A stretch of 13,148 nucleotides of DNA from an uncultured Alphaproteobacteria bacterium (GCA_903905285.1 CAIVFQ010000001.1:1-13148); one strand, 5' to 3'; shown: positions 6,494 to 13,048, counted from the stretch's first letter. The notes: generated by a model from the sequence alone, not told the origin. Translations and numbers: made by a program.

Positions 6494-7362
6494 CTGTCGC
6501 GTCCTCTCATTCTTTCTGCTCTATTTTCTTTATCTGCCTGCGCTAATTTATCGTCAATACTCCACTTGCGAGTTTTAGGCTCACTACTCATGTCACCTTT
6601 TGGTGCCGCAATAGGCTTGGGTGCTTGACTAACATTACTACGAGCTTTGCGCATACGTTCTTCAAGGCGACCCAATTCAATAGCTTGGGCATAAGGATCG
6701 CCAATCTTTGATATTCTCTCCAATTCAGGCGCTTGAGTTTTCGCAGCTGCATATATAAAGGCCGCTGGGTCTGACATCCCTCGGGTTGATATAACCATCT
6801 GTGGCGTCAACGGCTTTCCCATGACGACTTGCTCAAAGTCCTGATATTTCTGCATTCCTTGGTTGAAACGAACCTCAAAATTAGCCTGTGTTTCTTGTTC
6901 TTGTCTTTGCCAATCTTGCTGCTGCCGTTGTTGTTCGCGTTTACTAATGGTGTTATCAATAAAACTTTCCAGCTGCACTTCCCAACTATCGGCACTATTT
7001 GGATCGTATTCAGGCGCCGTTTGTTGAGGCGGTTGATAAGTTGGTTGCTGAGGTTCTTGTTGGCGTCCACGACTCAATCTATCGCGAATCATGGCTTGTA
7101 CTTCTGATTCCGTATAAACACGTTCTTTAGTAGCTATTTCACTGCCGTAATCATCTGTAGCTGATTCTTCGTTATTTTTAATATCTTCTTTCTTTTCATC
7201 AGAGGTTATCGGAGTTGATTCATTTAAATCGGTAGATCCATCTGCCTCATTAGTTTCTACTCTTTCTATCTCTTGTGTATCGTCGGGTAAATCAACTTCC
7301 ATCGAAACAGGCTCACCCGCTTCAATGTTCAATAATTTATCATCAATGTTTGTAAGACTCAT
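6490..7362 (-). CDS. Scaffolding protein (P22 gp8-like role)
   Basis: The 290-residue protein probably directs procapsid assembly and leaves before or during packaging. It fits the scaffold type: a very acidic N-terminal third, a 'YTESEVQAMIRDRLSR' segment (about 83-98) seen in many phage scaffolds, a long Gln/Arg-rich helical middle (about 100-165) and a basic C-terminus ending 'KLAQADKENRAERMRGRDR'. P22 gp8 is 303 residues and uses a basic C-terminal helix-turn-helix to bind coat, so the short basic end here may do the same. Its position between portal and coat matches gene 8. Two starts are possible: ATG 7368 overlaps the portal stop (ATGA) but touches its ribosome site, while ATG 7362 lies five bases after AGGA and was chosen. 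The product is assigned from position and composition because scaffolds diverge fast. Confidence 0.87.
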   Translation of the reverse strand: MSLTNIDDKLLNIEAGEPVSMEVDLPDDTQEIERVETNEADGSTDLNESTPITSDEKKEDIKNNEESATDDYGSEIATKERVYTESEVQAMIRDRLSRGRQQEPQQPTYQPPQQTAPEYDPNSADSWEVQLESFIDNTISKREQQRQQQDWQRQEQETQANFEVRFNQGMQKYQDFEQVVMGKPLTPQMVISTRGMSDPAAFIYAAAKTQAPELERISKIGDPYAQAIELGRLEERMRKARSNVSQAPKPIAAPKGDMSSEPKTRKWSIDDKLAQADKENRAERMRGRDR

Positions 7363-7364
7363 AT

Positions 7365-9419
7365 TCATCCTTTATATGTGGGTTGTTCATGTTTTGCTGT
7401 TAATATCTTAACTAAGTTATTAGCATGAGCTATTTGTTCATTAGAAGCCGTTCTCTGTGTTTCTGATAGATATCGAAGTTCCATTTCTTGAAGCTCTGCT
7501 GCCGCTTCCTGTTTCTTCGCCTCAAGTTCCTGCCATCGCATTTGAATATCCTGCCCCTTCTCTTGAGCATCCATCTGCAAACGTTGTTGTTCCATCTGTA
7601 ATTGTTGTTGTTTAAGCTGCAATTCCTGCATTTTGATTTGTATCATTGGATCGGGTGCTTGTGGTTTAGGAGGAACGGCCTCGCCCGTCTTTCCAGCCTC
7701 AATGATTTCAGGTGGCACAATGGTTTTTAAGCGATTACGCAACTCAAGATTGTTCATTAACGGTAGATTCTCTACATACAAATCAGCAATAAGGTTAAAA
7801 AGTTGTGGATTAGCCTGCAAAATGAGCTGCATTGAATTAAGTGCCTCTTGTTTTTGTCCTTCCCAACTCGGACCAGGCTGCAGACGAATGGTGTATCGGC
7901 CTTTCGTCATATCATTTTGCATTTGACCGCCGTATTCATCCATCGGCTTATTAATAGGCACCGCCGTCATGCCTTTTTCTTTCATGTTGAGCATCATTGT
8001 GCGTTCGGTATCATACACTTTTGGTATCATTTCGTTAACAATTTGACCTGCTACTGATATCGCACGATTTAAACTGTCGAATGGCAAATGAGTATTATAA
8101 TTACCACGCTTAGTACGAGCATCAATCGCCAACTTGGACGTTTCATTGCCTTGCTCTCCCATCATTGTGTTATACATGCCCGTACATGTCTGAATATCAC
8201 GCTCAGCACGTTCGTATTGCTGTACAAGCGCCATTGATAGTTCAGGAGGCTTTAGTTGCTGTGGAATAAATCCAGATGCAACCTCATCAAATTTAAGTCC
8301 GCCTTGTAGGTTAGAAGGGTCTCGCCATATTTGTGCCGTATCATTGCTTCGGGCATTGCCAGCGGCTATTAAGAATTGGTCATAACGACCAATCTTAACT
8401 AGATAAGCAGATTGCGTACCCAGGTAATTAATATAACGCTGCGCGTCTTTCGTATCTTTAAAGAATGGCCGACAGACTTGCGTGCCTTCTTTGTTAAAGA
8501 AAGAACTTTGATCGACAAATATGACTGGTAATTGTTCGCTAGGAAAATCTTCAGATTCGAGCTCGTAATCTCCTGCATACATATACTTTTTAACTTTATA
8601 ACGTGGTGCCGATCGCTCTTCTGATATCGTCACAAGCTCTTCACCATCAAGCAACATCTCATCTTCACCAACTTTAATCTTTTCAAGCATCTTAAATTCT
8701 TTGCTGTCTAATACCCGACCATTACTCAATTTGTAGATTTTTTCTTGTTTATATATTCTCTTAAAGTGCGTAGTAATCGTAACTGACTCATCATCGTTAA
8801 ATACTGTGCCTTCCTCGATATTGCTTGGAGGTATATTTTCCTCAATTTTTTTTCCGTAGATACTGGCAAACTTGTCCCGAGACATGCGAGTACGAAACCC
8901 AGCATGGCTACCATCAGTTTTGCAAGGTGATATTGAGCTGACATCCCAATAAAATCGAGTTGGTATCTCAGCCTTACGAAGGCGTATGACTTGGTTAAAC
9001 GAGTAATCATTTTCATATTCCGTATCTATGTAAAAAGCCCCATAACCGCCAGTAATTGCCGATTGAAAAGCAGTTTGAAATACCACGTTTGTATCTGAGT
9101 TGATGGTAATGTCTTTAACAAGTGCTGTTCGTACTTCCGCTGTTTGTTCGGGTACTGATTCATCGGGCTCACATTGTAGAGTAGGTGTGTTCTGGCGTTG
9201 CTCACCTAATAAGTGATTTGCCATAGGCGCTAATTTGTTAAATGTTAGCGGTATTTTTTTATAGGTTTCAAATACACGCGCTTCCTCGTCAAGCCATTGA
9301 TTGCCGAAGACAAACTGCATGTATTCATTATACGTATTTTTATTATCGTGCCAGTAATTTTCCCAGGTTTCGATGCATTGTTTGATTTCGATAGCCATCT
9401 CTGGGTTTTTGGTTTCCAT
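7365..9419 (-). CDS. P22-type portal protein
   Basis: The 684-residue protein (P22 gp1 has 725) forms the dodecameric ring at one capsid vertex through which DNA enters and leaves. The N-terminal part shows the portal features: 'NEYMQFVFGNQW' (31-42), 'IPLTFNKLAPMANHLLGEQRQNTP' (56-79), where family members read roughly 'N.i..i.....Gd.r.nRp', and 'GGYGAFYIDTEYEND' (about 122-136). The C-terminus from about residue 592 to 665 is a long Gln/Glu/Met-rich coiled coil ('ELQLKQQQLQMEQQRLQ' onward), matching the helical barrel that P22-type portals carry inside the head. The start ATG at 9419 has AGGA seven bases upstream and lies 35 bases after the large terminase stop. Its own stop overlaps the upstream candidate start of the scaffold. 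Confidence 0.94.
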   Translation of the reverse strand: METKNPEMAIEIKQCIETWENYWHDNKNTYNEYMQFVFGNQWLDEEARVFETYKKIPLTFNKLAPMANHLLGEQRQNTPTLQCEPDESVPEQTAEVRTALVKDITINSDTNVVFQTAFQSAITGGYGAFYIDTEYENDYSFNQVIRLRKAEIPTRFYWDVSSISPCKTDGSHAGFRTRMSRDKFASIYGKKIEENIPPSNIEEGTVFNDDESVTITTHFKRIYKQEKIYKLSNGRVLDSKEFKMLEKIKVGEDEMLLDGEELVTISEERSAPRYKVKKYMYAGDYELESEDFPSEQLPVIFVDQSSFFNKEGTQVCRPFFKDTKDAQRYINYLGTQSAYLVKIGRYDQFLIAAGNARSNDTAQIWRDPSNLQGGLKFDEVASGFIPQQLKPPELSMALVQQYERAERDIQTCTGMYNTMMGEQGNETSKLAIDARTKRGNYNTHLPFDSLNRAISVAGQIVNEMIPKVYDTERTMMLNMKEKGMTAVPINKPMDEYGGQMQNDMTKGRYTIRLQPGPSWEGQKQEALNSMQLILQANPQLFNLIADLYVENLPLMNNLELRNRLKTIVPPEIIEAGKTGEAVPPKPQAPDPMIQIKMQELQLKQQQLQMEQQRLQMDAQEKGQDIQMRWQELEAKKQEAAAELQEMELRYLSETQRTASNEQIAHANNLVKILTAKHEQPTYKG

Positions 9420-9454
9420 ATGATCGTCCTATCAGATATGAGGCATTTAGTGTA

Positions 9455-11014
9455 TCAGGTATACAAGCTTCTGTGAGCATCCGGCATAAAGTTTGGAGAG
9501 AAGTTAGTTTCACCAACATGCTGACCTAGAGCAAATGTTAACGAAAGCGCATCAGACGTATCAGGAGATGGCATTCCCCTCTTCTTTAAATCGTCTTTGC
9601 TTTCAATAAGCATCTGTCCATTACTCCGATGCTTATATCCAAGACCACACAAATCCGTATGTAATTCATCACTATCGGGTATTGAGACAGAAAGCTCACC
9701 CATTAGCCAATCACGCATCTCTGACCATAACTCAGCCCGTAGATTGCCGAAACGTTCTTTATCATTGGCTGTGCGTGCGACATTAACGCCAACAACGCAA
9801 CTATATCCCATTTCAAGCAATCGGTCTGTAACTCCCGCACCAATGCCTATGCAATCAATAAATACTTTAGAAGGCTTTAGATTATCAATCATCGTCTTAA
9901 GCTTTCCCGCTAACTCCATAGTATTATAATTACGCAATATTTCCAAGTCGTACGCAACGCGTCCCTTGCGTTTAATAATGGCGCAACGATCGTTATCGCC
10001 TATTGCTGGATCGACTCCAATAATTAATGGCGTTGTTTTCTGTATTTCAATTTTGTTTTTACGAGCACTTAATACAAAGTTTGATTGTATGAATGTATCA
10101 TCAATGGGGTTTAGAAATGCCTCGTTAGCGCACGAAGGGTATTCTTGATTGAATAACTTAACGCCTACATCGTGATCATTGCTGAACTGCCCTATCTTAA
10201 AACGTCGCCAATATATGTGCTCGTGCGTCATGCCATTTTGGGCATACAAATCCAATAACTGCTGCTCTTCTTCGCTTAAATATATCTCATCATGACCTTG
10301 CGAATAGAAAGCTTTGTATTCAGGCTGCCAATACCAAGGAACGAAGATAGCCTGAAAGTCTGACTTGCCTTGTTCGGCTGCTACCCAGACAGAGTGAAAA
10401 TAGTTTCCAATGCCATTCGCTGTAGACTCAAGTATAATTTCCGTATTATCTTGGTCGCCCACCGCTTGCATAAGACCTTGCGCATGTTCTGCGGCATTAG
10501 GCCAAAAGGAAACCTCCGAGCCATGCAGTAGCTGTACAGTTTGTGAACGTCCAGTTCCCTTTGCGCCAGCTGTACCAATAGCGTATCCAGAGTCGATTGA
10601 CTCGAATTTAAGTTCTTTTTGGCTATCGCGATTTGCTCGTGGAATGAGTCCTTTAGGTAGATACTCATAGTATCTCTTGGTCATTTCAAATAAGTTTTTT
10701 GTGGCAGCTCCTTCATGGGTCAGGATGAAGGTCTTAATACCACGATTAGTGATTGTCTTATGAAAGTAACGAGCCTGAACGTAAGTTGAGCATCCTTGTT
10801 GACGGCCTTTCAAAATTATAGCTCTAATCTTTCCAGTTTCAGCAAGTTGAGACTCAAGTCGTTCATGTATATATAATTGAGCTCGATTAAGAATAAAAGG
10901 AGTTACTGCGCCAGATTTGGTGCGTATTTTAAAGAAGTTTTCGGCAAAGTATTTGAAGTCACGTAATCGTAGAAGGCTGTCTTGTAATAAAAGTGTCTTG
11001 CCGTCAAAGCTCAA
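9455..11014 (-). CDS. terL: Terminase large subunit (TerL): packaging ATPase and nuclease
   Basis: The 519-residue protein has both motor and nuclease halves. ATPase half: the Walker A-like 'GRQQGCS' (70-76), Walker B region 'LLHGSEVSFW' with probable catalytic E167, and the coupling motif 'ESTANG' (196-201). RNase H-like nuclease half: D335 in 'IIGVDPAIGD', D387 in 'VFIDCIGIG', and D485/D488 in 'SPDTSDALSLTFA', the usual acidic triad. It pumps DNA into the procapsid at the portal and cuts the concatemer, likely headful as in P22 (inference). The start is TTG at 11014: it overlaps the upstream TGA (TTGA), with AGGA nine bases before, and the resulting N-terminus is normal for the family. An ATG nearby at 11023 is out of frame. 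Confidence 0.95.
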   Translation of the reverse strand: MSFDGKTLLLQDSLLRLRDFKYFAENFFKIRTKSGAVTPFILNRAQLYIHERLESQLAETGKIRAIILKGRQQGCSTYVQARYFHKTITNRGIKTFILTHEGAATKNLFEMTKRYYEYLPKGLIPRANRDSQKELKFESIDSGYAIGTAGAKGTGRSQTVQLLHGSEVSFWPNAAEHAQGLMQAVGDQDNTEIILESTANGIGNYFHSVWVAAEQGKSDFQAIFVPWYWQPEYKAFYSQGHDEIYLSEEEQQLLDLYAQNGMTHEHIYWRRFKIGQFSNDHDVGVKLFNQEYPSCANEAFLNPIDDTFIQSNFVLSARKNKIEIQKTTPLIIGVDPAIGDNDRCAIIKRKGRVAYDLEILRNYNTMELAGKLKTMIDNLKPSKVFIDCIGIGAGVTDRLLEMGYSCVVGVNVARTANDKERFGNLRAELWSEMRDWLMGELSVSIPDSDELHTDLCGLGYKHRSNGQMLIESKDDLKKRGMPSPDTSDALSLTFALGQHVGETNFSPNFMPDAHRSLYT

Positions 11015-11196
11015 AGTGGAGCATCCTGTAGTTTTCTTAAAAACAGTATTTTATATTCTTCTACTTTCTCTCTAAGCTCATCATTAGTCATCTTGGCAAC
11101 CGATCCCGGATAATACAAAGCAGTAAGCATCATGATTAGATGCTCGCGCAATGCTTTATCTTCAATTATTTTGTGCTTTCTATCTGTAATTGTCAT
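11011..11196 (-). CDS. Small protein of unknown function (61 aa) between terminase genes
   Basis: The gene encodes 61 residues starting 'MTITDRKHKI', predicted all-helical and charged, with 'KMTNDELREKVEEYKILFLRKL' near the C-terminus as an amphipathic helix. I chose ATG 11196 because it overlaps the previous gene's TGA (ATGA), like its neighbours. An in-frame ATG at 11238 would add 14 residues but would overlap the previous gene by 46 bases with a poor ribosome site. Its stop overlaps the TTG of terL. I recognise no family. Tight coupling between the two terminase genes suggests a packaging-related or accessory role, but that is inference. Confidence 0.7.
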   Translation of the reverse strand: MTITDRKHKIIEDKALREHLIMMLTALYYPGSVAKMTNDELREKVEEYKILFLRKLQDAPL

Positions 11197-11360
11197 ACAA
11201 ACACTAACGCCTCTAGCTTTTGTATGCGCACATAACATTGCTCAACATGCTTTGTTAACTGCTCAAACTGATGTTGCAATGTTGCATGTGATTGCATGAC
11301 TTGTATTAGCTGCTCTTGATCGTTTGTTAATACTTTTGCTATTTCTTCGCTATCAATCAT
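11193..11360 (-). CDS. Small coiled-coil protein (55 aa) between terminase genes
   Basis: A 55-residue frame beginning 'MIDSEEIAKVLTNDQEQLIQVMQSH' and continuing as one long Gln-rich amphipathic helix with Leu/Val/Ile at heptad-like spacing, so a coiled coil is likely. The start overlaps the stop of the CxxC gene (ATGA) and the stop overlaps the start of the 61-residue gene (ATGA). Between these two overlaps there is essentially no other coding option on this strand, which supports it as real despite its size. It has one weak ribosome site (GGA about eight bases upstream), so translation probably depends on coupling. The function is unknown. Confidence 0.65.
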   Translation of the reverse strand: MIDSEEIAKVLTNDQEQLIQVMQSHATLQHQFEQLTKHVEQCYVRIQKLEALVFV

Positions 11361-11515
11361 TTTTTATTTCCATCTTTATCATAAAGATCGTCATATTTTA
11401 AATCCGTATACAAATGTGTCTCACAAACGTAATAATTATTTTTAATACAAACTGGAACAGGAATACCAAACCATTTTTGTTTAACAGATGGCTGTTCGCA
11501 AAAATAACACTTCAT
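11357..11515 (-). CDS. CxxC/CxxH zinc-binding-like microprotein (53 aa)
   Basis: The 53-residue protein starts 'MKCYFCEQPSVKQKWFGIPV'. C3 and C6 (CxxC), with C31 and H34 (CxxH) after a short beta-type stretch, form a plausible four-ligand zinc site of the treble-clef or ribbon kind; C23 is an extra cysteine. The C-terminus is acidic (KYDDLYDKDGNKK). Small phage proteins with a 'KC.FC ... C..H' layout are common but usually have no known role. The start overlaps the TGA of the small terminase (ATGA) and the stop overlaps the next start (ATGA). There is no good ribosome site of its own, so it is probably translated by coupling to the small terminase. Confidence 0.72.
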   Translation of the reverse strand: MKCYFCEQPSVKQKWFGIPVPVCIKNNYYVCETHLYTDLKYDDLYDKDGNKK

Positions 11516-11880
11516 TTGTTCTTGTCTACAAGCAAATTAAGCAACATCTCAACTGCAGTATTGCCTTCTTTTTCTTTTTGTTGATCGCTGTAATGCTCAC
11601 GAAATCGGTTCTTCATGATAAATTGCCAGCTCGATCCAGCAAACTTATCAATTGCTCCCAATGTTCCATTTTTACCAGCTCTTTCCCAAAACTGCTGTGA
11701 TAAAAGCTCTCCATGTTTGGCAACTTCATAAAATGGATGCTCTTTATTGTCGCGCCACTCATAATAAGTATCTCGATTTATACCTAAATCGCAACACACA
11801 GACGAAATGCTATCACCCTCACTAAACAAGCTAAGGGCTTTATCATTCATCCAAGGCTCATACTTGTTATTAAAATGCAT
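11512..11880 (-). CDS. terS: Terminase small subunit (TerS)
   Basis: The 122-residue protein recognises phage DNA for packaging and hands it to TerL. It is recognised by an N-terminal helix-turn-helix, 'DKALSLFSEGDSISSVCCDLGINRDTYYEWRD' in two steps (about residues 13-44), followed by 'GELLSQQFWERAGKNGTLGAIDKFAGSSWQFIMKNRFREHY' in sequence (about 57-97), a pattern I know from small terminases of this class ('...W...GR.G....FN...W.F.MKNRF'). The C-terminal part is a short amphipathic helix, 'EGNTAVEMLLNLLVDKNK', likely for oligomer or TerL contact. ATG 11880 has AAGGG seven bases upstream. It lies 24 bases after the preceding small gene and three coupled microgenes away from terL. Confidence 0.9.
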   Translation of the reverse strand: MHFNNKYEPWMNDKALSLFSEGDSISSVCCDLGINRDTYYEWRDNKEHPFYEVAKHGELLSQQFWERAGKNGTLGAIDKFAGSSWQFIMKNRFREHYSDQQKEKEGNTAVEMLLNLLVDKNK

Positions 11881-11904
11881 TATATAGCCCTTTATTGTCG
11901 GATA

Positions 11905-12105
11905 TTATTGTCCTTTGCCCATCTCTTGTTTCCGCACTTTAGCGCCCTGCATTTTCTCTAAAGGGTACTTAGCCTGCTTGTCAGCTTTAGCATTCCAAGC
12001 TGGATATTCAGACATGCGATTCATTTCTTCGGTGACACTTTTATATGCACTTGGCATGCAATATGCTTCGTTTTCAACGCTTTTGTCGCTACCGTATTCG
12101 CTCAT
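11905..12105 (-). CDS. Hydrophilic small protein of unknown function (66 aa)
   Basis: The 66-residue product is Lys/Glu/Met-rich and probably largely unstructured, with '[23 protein letters not shown]' at the start and a basic end '[13 protein letters not shown]'. The start ATG at 12105 follows a clear GGAG at six-base spacing. The stop codon of the small frame before it abuts directly (TAAATG). It lies upstream of the small terminase in the same transcript. No family is recognised and no motif beyond a single cysteine is visible. A virion-associated or accessory role would be a guess. Confidence 0.68.
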   Translation of the reverse strand: MSEYGSDKSVENEAYCMPSAYKSVTEEMNRMSEYPAWNAKADKQAKYPLEKMQGAKVRKQEMGKGQ

Positions 12106-12216
12106 TTAAATCTCCAGTTTTTGTAACAGGTCGTTTATAAATAAATCTACTCTATCAAGATAAGCATTAATAGACTCAATGTCATCCAAATCACATTCAA
12201 ATTCTTCAATTTTCAA
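12106..12216 (-). CDS. Possible first gene of the late operon, acidic helical microprotein (36 aa)
   Basis: An open frame with no ATG but a TTG at 12216 gives 36 residues, acidic and helical ('LKIEEFECDLDDIESINAYL', then 'RVDLFINDLLQKLEI'). A weak GAG lies six bases before the TTG. Its TAA abuts the ATG of the 66-residue gene, and that gene's ribosome site is inside its last codons, the same tight packing as elsewhere in this operon. TTG is used as a start at two other overlaps here, which makes it plausible. Longer forms from TTG 12240 or 12252 exist in the same frame. The length and missing ATG keep confidence low. Confidence 0.42.
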   Translation of the reverse strand: MKIEEFECDLDDIESINAYLDRVDLFINDLLQKLEI

Positions 12217-12242
12217 ATTAGTCTCTATATATATAGTCAATT

Positions 12243-12265
12243 TTATCCACAAAAACTGTGGTTAA
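12243..12265. promoter_or_regulatory. Inverted DnaA-box pair
   Basis: Positions 12243-12251 read TTATCCACA on the plus strand, the exact consensus DnaA-binding box. Positions 12257-12265 read TGTGGTTAA, the reverse complement of TTAACCACA, one mismatch from consensus. They face each other across five bases and so also form a short inverted repeat. The direct repeat AAAACTGT (12252-12259 and 12264-12271) overlaps them. A host replication-initiator site near a phage control region is possible, either as part of an origin or as a transcription regulator. A single exact box could arise by chance; the paired arrangement is what raises interest. Confidence 0.4.
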
Positions 12266-12276
12266 AACTGTTAATA

Positions 12277-12286
12277 ATCGTACGAT
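12277..12286. repeat. 10-bp perfect palindrome at the leftward start point
   Basis: ATCGTACGAT is a perfect palindrome placed just downstream of the leftward -10 box, over the expected transcription start. That is a typical position for an operator. No protein for it is identified in this window. Confidence 0.4.
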
Positions 12287-12287
12287 C

Positions 12288-12315
12288 AGTATATCACGCA
12301 TGCTTTATCTAGCAA
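12288..12315 (-). promoter_or_regulatory. Probable leftward (late) promoter
   Basis: On the minus strand, TTGCTA (-35, 12310-12315) and TATACT (-10, 12288-12293) are 16 bases apart. The -10 is good and the -35 moderate. Transcription would start near 12281 and enter the late operon of small genes and terminase. If late genes depend on a phage antiterminator, as in P22, this may be its entry point (inference). Confidence 0.5.
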
Positions 12316-12344
12316 GCTCACTAATAAATCAAATACATGTGTAA

Positions 12345-12380
12345 TGATTATTGACATATTATTAATATGACATATAATCA
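12345..12380. promoter_or_regulatory. Nested inverted repeats over the rightward promoter (putative operator)
   Basis: Two near-concentric inverted repeats cover the promoter: an outer one, TGATTAT (12345-12351) with ATAATCA (12374-12380), and an inner one, CATATTA (12355-12361) with TAATATG (12363-12369), separated by one base. The octamer TGACATAT also occurs as a direct repeat (12352-12359 and 12368-12375). Symmetry within the -35/-10 spacer is typical of phage repressor sites. Confidence 0.6.
12351..12378 (+). promoter_or_regulatory. Rightward promoter with perfect consensus boxes
   Basis: TTGACA (12351-12356) and TATAAT (12373-12378) are both exact consensus with a 16-base spacer, giving a transcript start near 12385 and a leader of about 30 bases before the first ATG at 12417. 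This would be a very strong host-polymerase promoter unless repressed, which fits an early phage promoter under repressor control. Confidence 0.82.
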
Positions 12381-12416
12381 ACTCATCAAAACGAAAAACA
12401 CAAAAAGGATAACAAA

Positions 12417-12605
12417 ATGCGAAAAGACAGCAGCCAATACATAATAAACGTAAATTGGGATAGTGATAGATATGAATTCAAAGCAACCTTTGCTAGCTAT
12501 CATGTTTTAATAGAAAACGATTGCACATATGGAACGGGCAACTCAAAAGGCGATGCAGTTCTTAATCTTATTGAAAATGCCAGAAAATGGGAGCTAGAAG
12601 AATGA
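12417..12605 (+). CDS. Small HicB-like protein of unknown function (62 aa), first gene of rightward operon
   Basis: The 62-residue protein has a probable beta-beta-beta-alpha layout: 'YIINVNWDSDRYEFKATFASYHV' forms the strands, then 'CTYGTGNSKGDAVLNLIENARKWELEE' a loop and helix. A 'G.G.SK.DAV.NLIE.' pattern before the final helix is typical of small HicB-like or related partial RNase H-like folds found in phages and in toxin-antitoxin modules. No HicA partner is next to it, so I do not call a toxin-antitoxin pair. ATG 12417 has AGGA seven bases upstream and is the first start after the consensus promoter. Its stop overlaps the next start (ATGA). Confidence 0.78.
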   Translation: MRKDSSQYIINVNWDSDRYEFKATFASYHVLIENDCTYGTGNSKGDAVLNLIENARKWELEE

Positions 12606-12793
12606 GGCTGAGAATAGAAATAATAAACCTAAAAATAAACGATTTACATGATATATGCACATTTTATGACGATACATTAATAGGTCAAAAAATATTAACT
12701 TTAGAAGAAATTGAGGACGCAGAATCAAATCTAACTGATATTGTTAAGCAATTGCAGGATTATCGGTTGGCGCAAATATGTGGTGGTGAATGA
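12602..12793 (+). CDS. Small acidic helical protein of unknown function (63 aa)
   Basis: The 63-residue product starts 'MRLRIEIINLKINDLHDICT' and is mostly acidic helix, with 'LTLEEIEDAESNLTDIVKQL' likely forming a coiled coil. The start ATG 12602 overlaps the previous stop (ATGA) with GGGAG eight bases before it. An in-frame ATG at 12587 would add five residues but has no better ribosome site. The stop TGA overlaps the next start. I recognise no family. Confidence 0.72.
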   Translation: MRLRIEIINLKINDLHDICTFYDDTLIGQKILTLEEIEDAESNLTDIVKQLQDYRLAQICGGE

Positions 12794-13032
12794 TGCTGAG
12801 CTATAGGGACAAAACATTTTGCAAGTCACCGGGATGCAAAAACGAATGTGGTCGCAAGATGACAGACAAAGAACGTGAAGAAGCGCAACGATTAGATATG
12901 CCTATTTGTTGGGGATATTTTTGTGGTGATAAACTTGAATTATTACCCGGTATAACAGTAACAGGCAATGCAACCGTAAAAATGGGCCCTGGTTGTTCAG
13001 TAACTGCTTTAGATGGATTGAAAGATAAATGA
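12790..13032 (+). CDS. Cys-rich zinc-finger-like small phage protein (80 aa)
   Basis: The 80-residue protein begins 'MMLSYRDKTFCKSPGCKNEC', with five cysteines C11, C16, C20, C40 and C45. The pattern 'YRDKTFC.SP.C.N.CGR' followed by 'PICWGYFCG' resembles small zinc-binding proteins that recur in early regions of enterobacterial and related phages; their role is not known to me. The second half is Gly/Val/Leu-rich beta-type. ATG 12790 overlaps the previous stop (ATGA); ATG 12793 follows directly and is an alternative. The stop at 13032 is close to the next gene. Confidence 0.78.
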   Translation: MMLSYRDKTFCKSPGCKNECGRKMTDKEREEAQRLDMPICWGYFCGDKLELLPGITVTGNATVKMGPGCSVTALDGLKDK

Positions 13033-13048
13033 CAGTGGAGAATAAATA

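Larger units (their letters stand above)
12253..12416. other. Non-coding divergent control region
   Basis: This is the only intergenic stretch of size in the window; it lies between the leftward late operon and the rightward small-gene operon. It is AT-rich and carries no open frame of note. It contains the rightward promoter with nested dyads, the probable leftward promoter and a palindrome. The DnaA-box pair sits at its left edge. It looks like a switch point between early and late transcription. Confidence 0.7.

Noticed and set aside
6807..7107. Frames on both strands inside the scaffold gene
   Set aside because: They arise from the Gln/Arg-rich low-complexity region of the scaffold read in other frames, with no independent signals.
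11011..11238. Longer 75-residue version of the small gene before terL
   Set aside because: Start 11238 would overlap the 55-residue gene by 46 bases and lacks a good ribosome site, while ATG 11196 fits the ATGA chain.
12214..12240. TTGACT on the minus strand followed by an AT-rich stretch, as a late promoter
   Set aside because: No acceptable -10 box at 16-18 bases (only TTTGAA-like). The TTGCTA/TATACT pair farther upstream is better.
12247..12261. CCACA/TGTGG hairpin as a terminator
   Set aside because: Only five base pairs and no U-run on either strand. Better explained as two facing DnaA-like boxes.
12417..12793. HicAB-type toxin-antitoxin pair
   Set aside because: The first protein resembles HicB in layout, but the neighbour is an acidic helical protein with none of the small basic double-stranded-RNA-binding look or the His motif of HicA.
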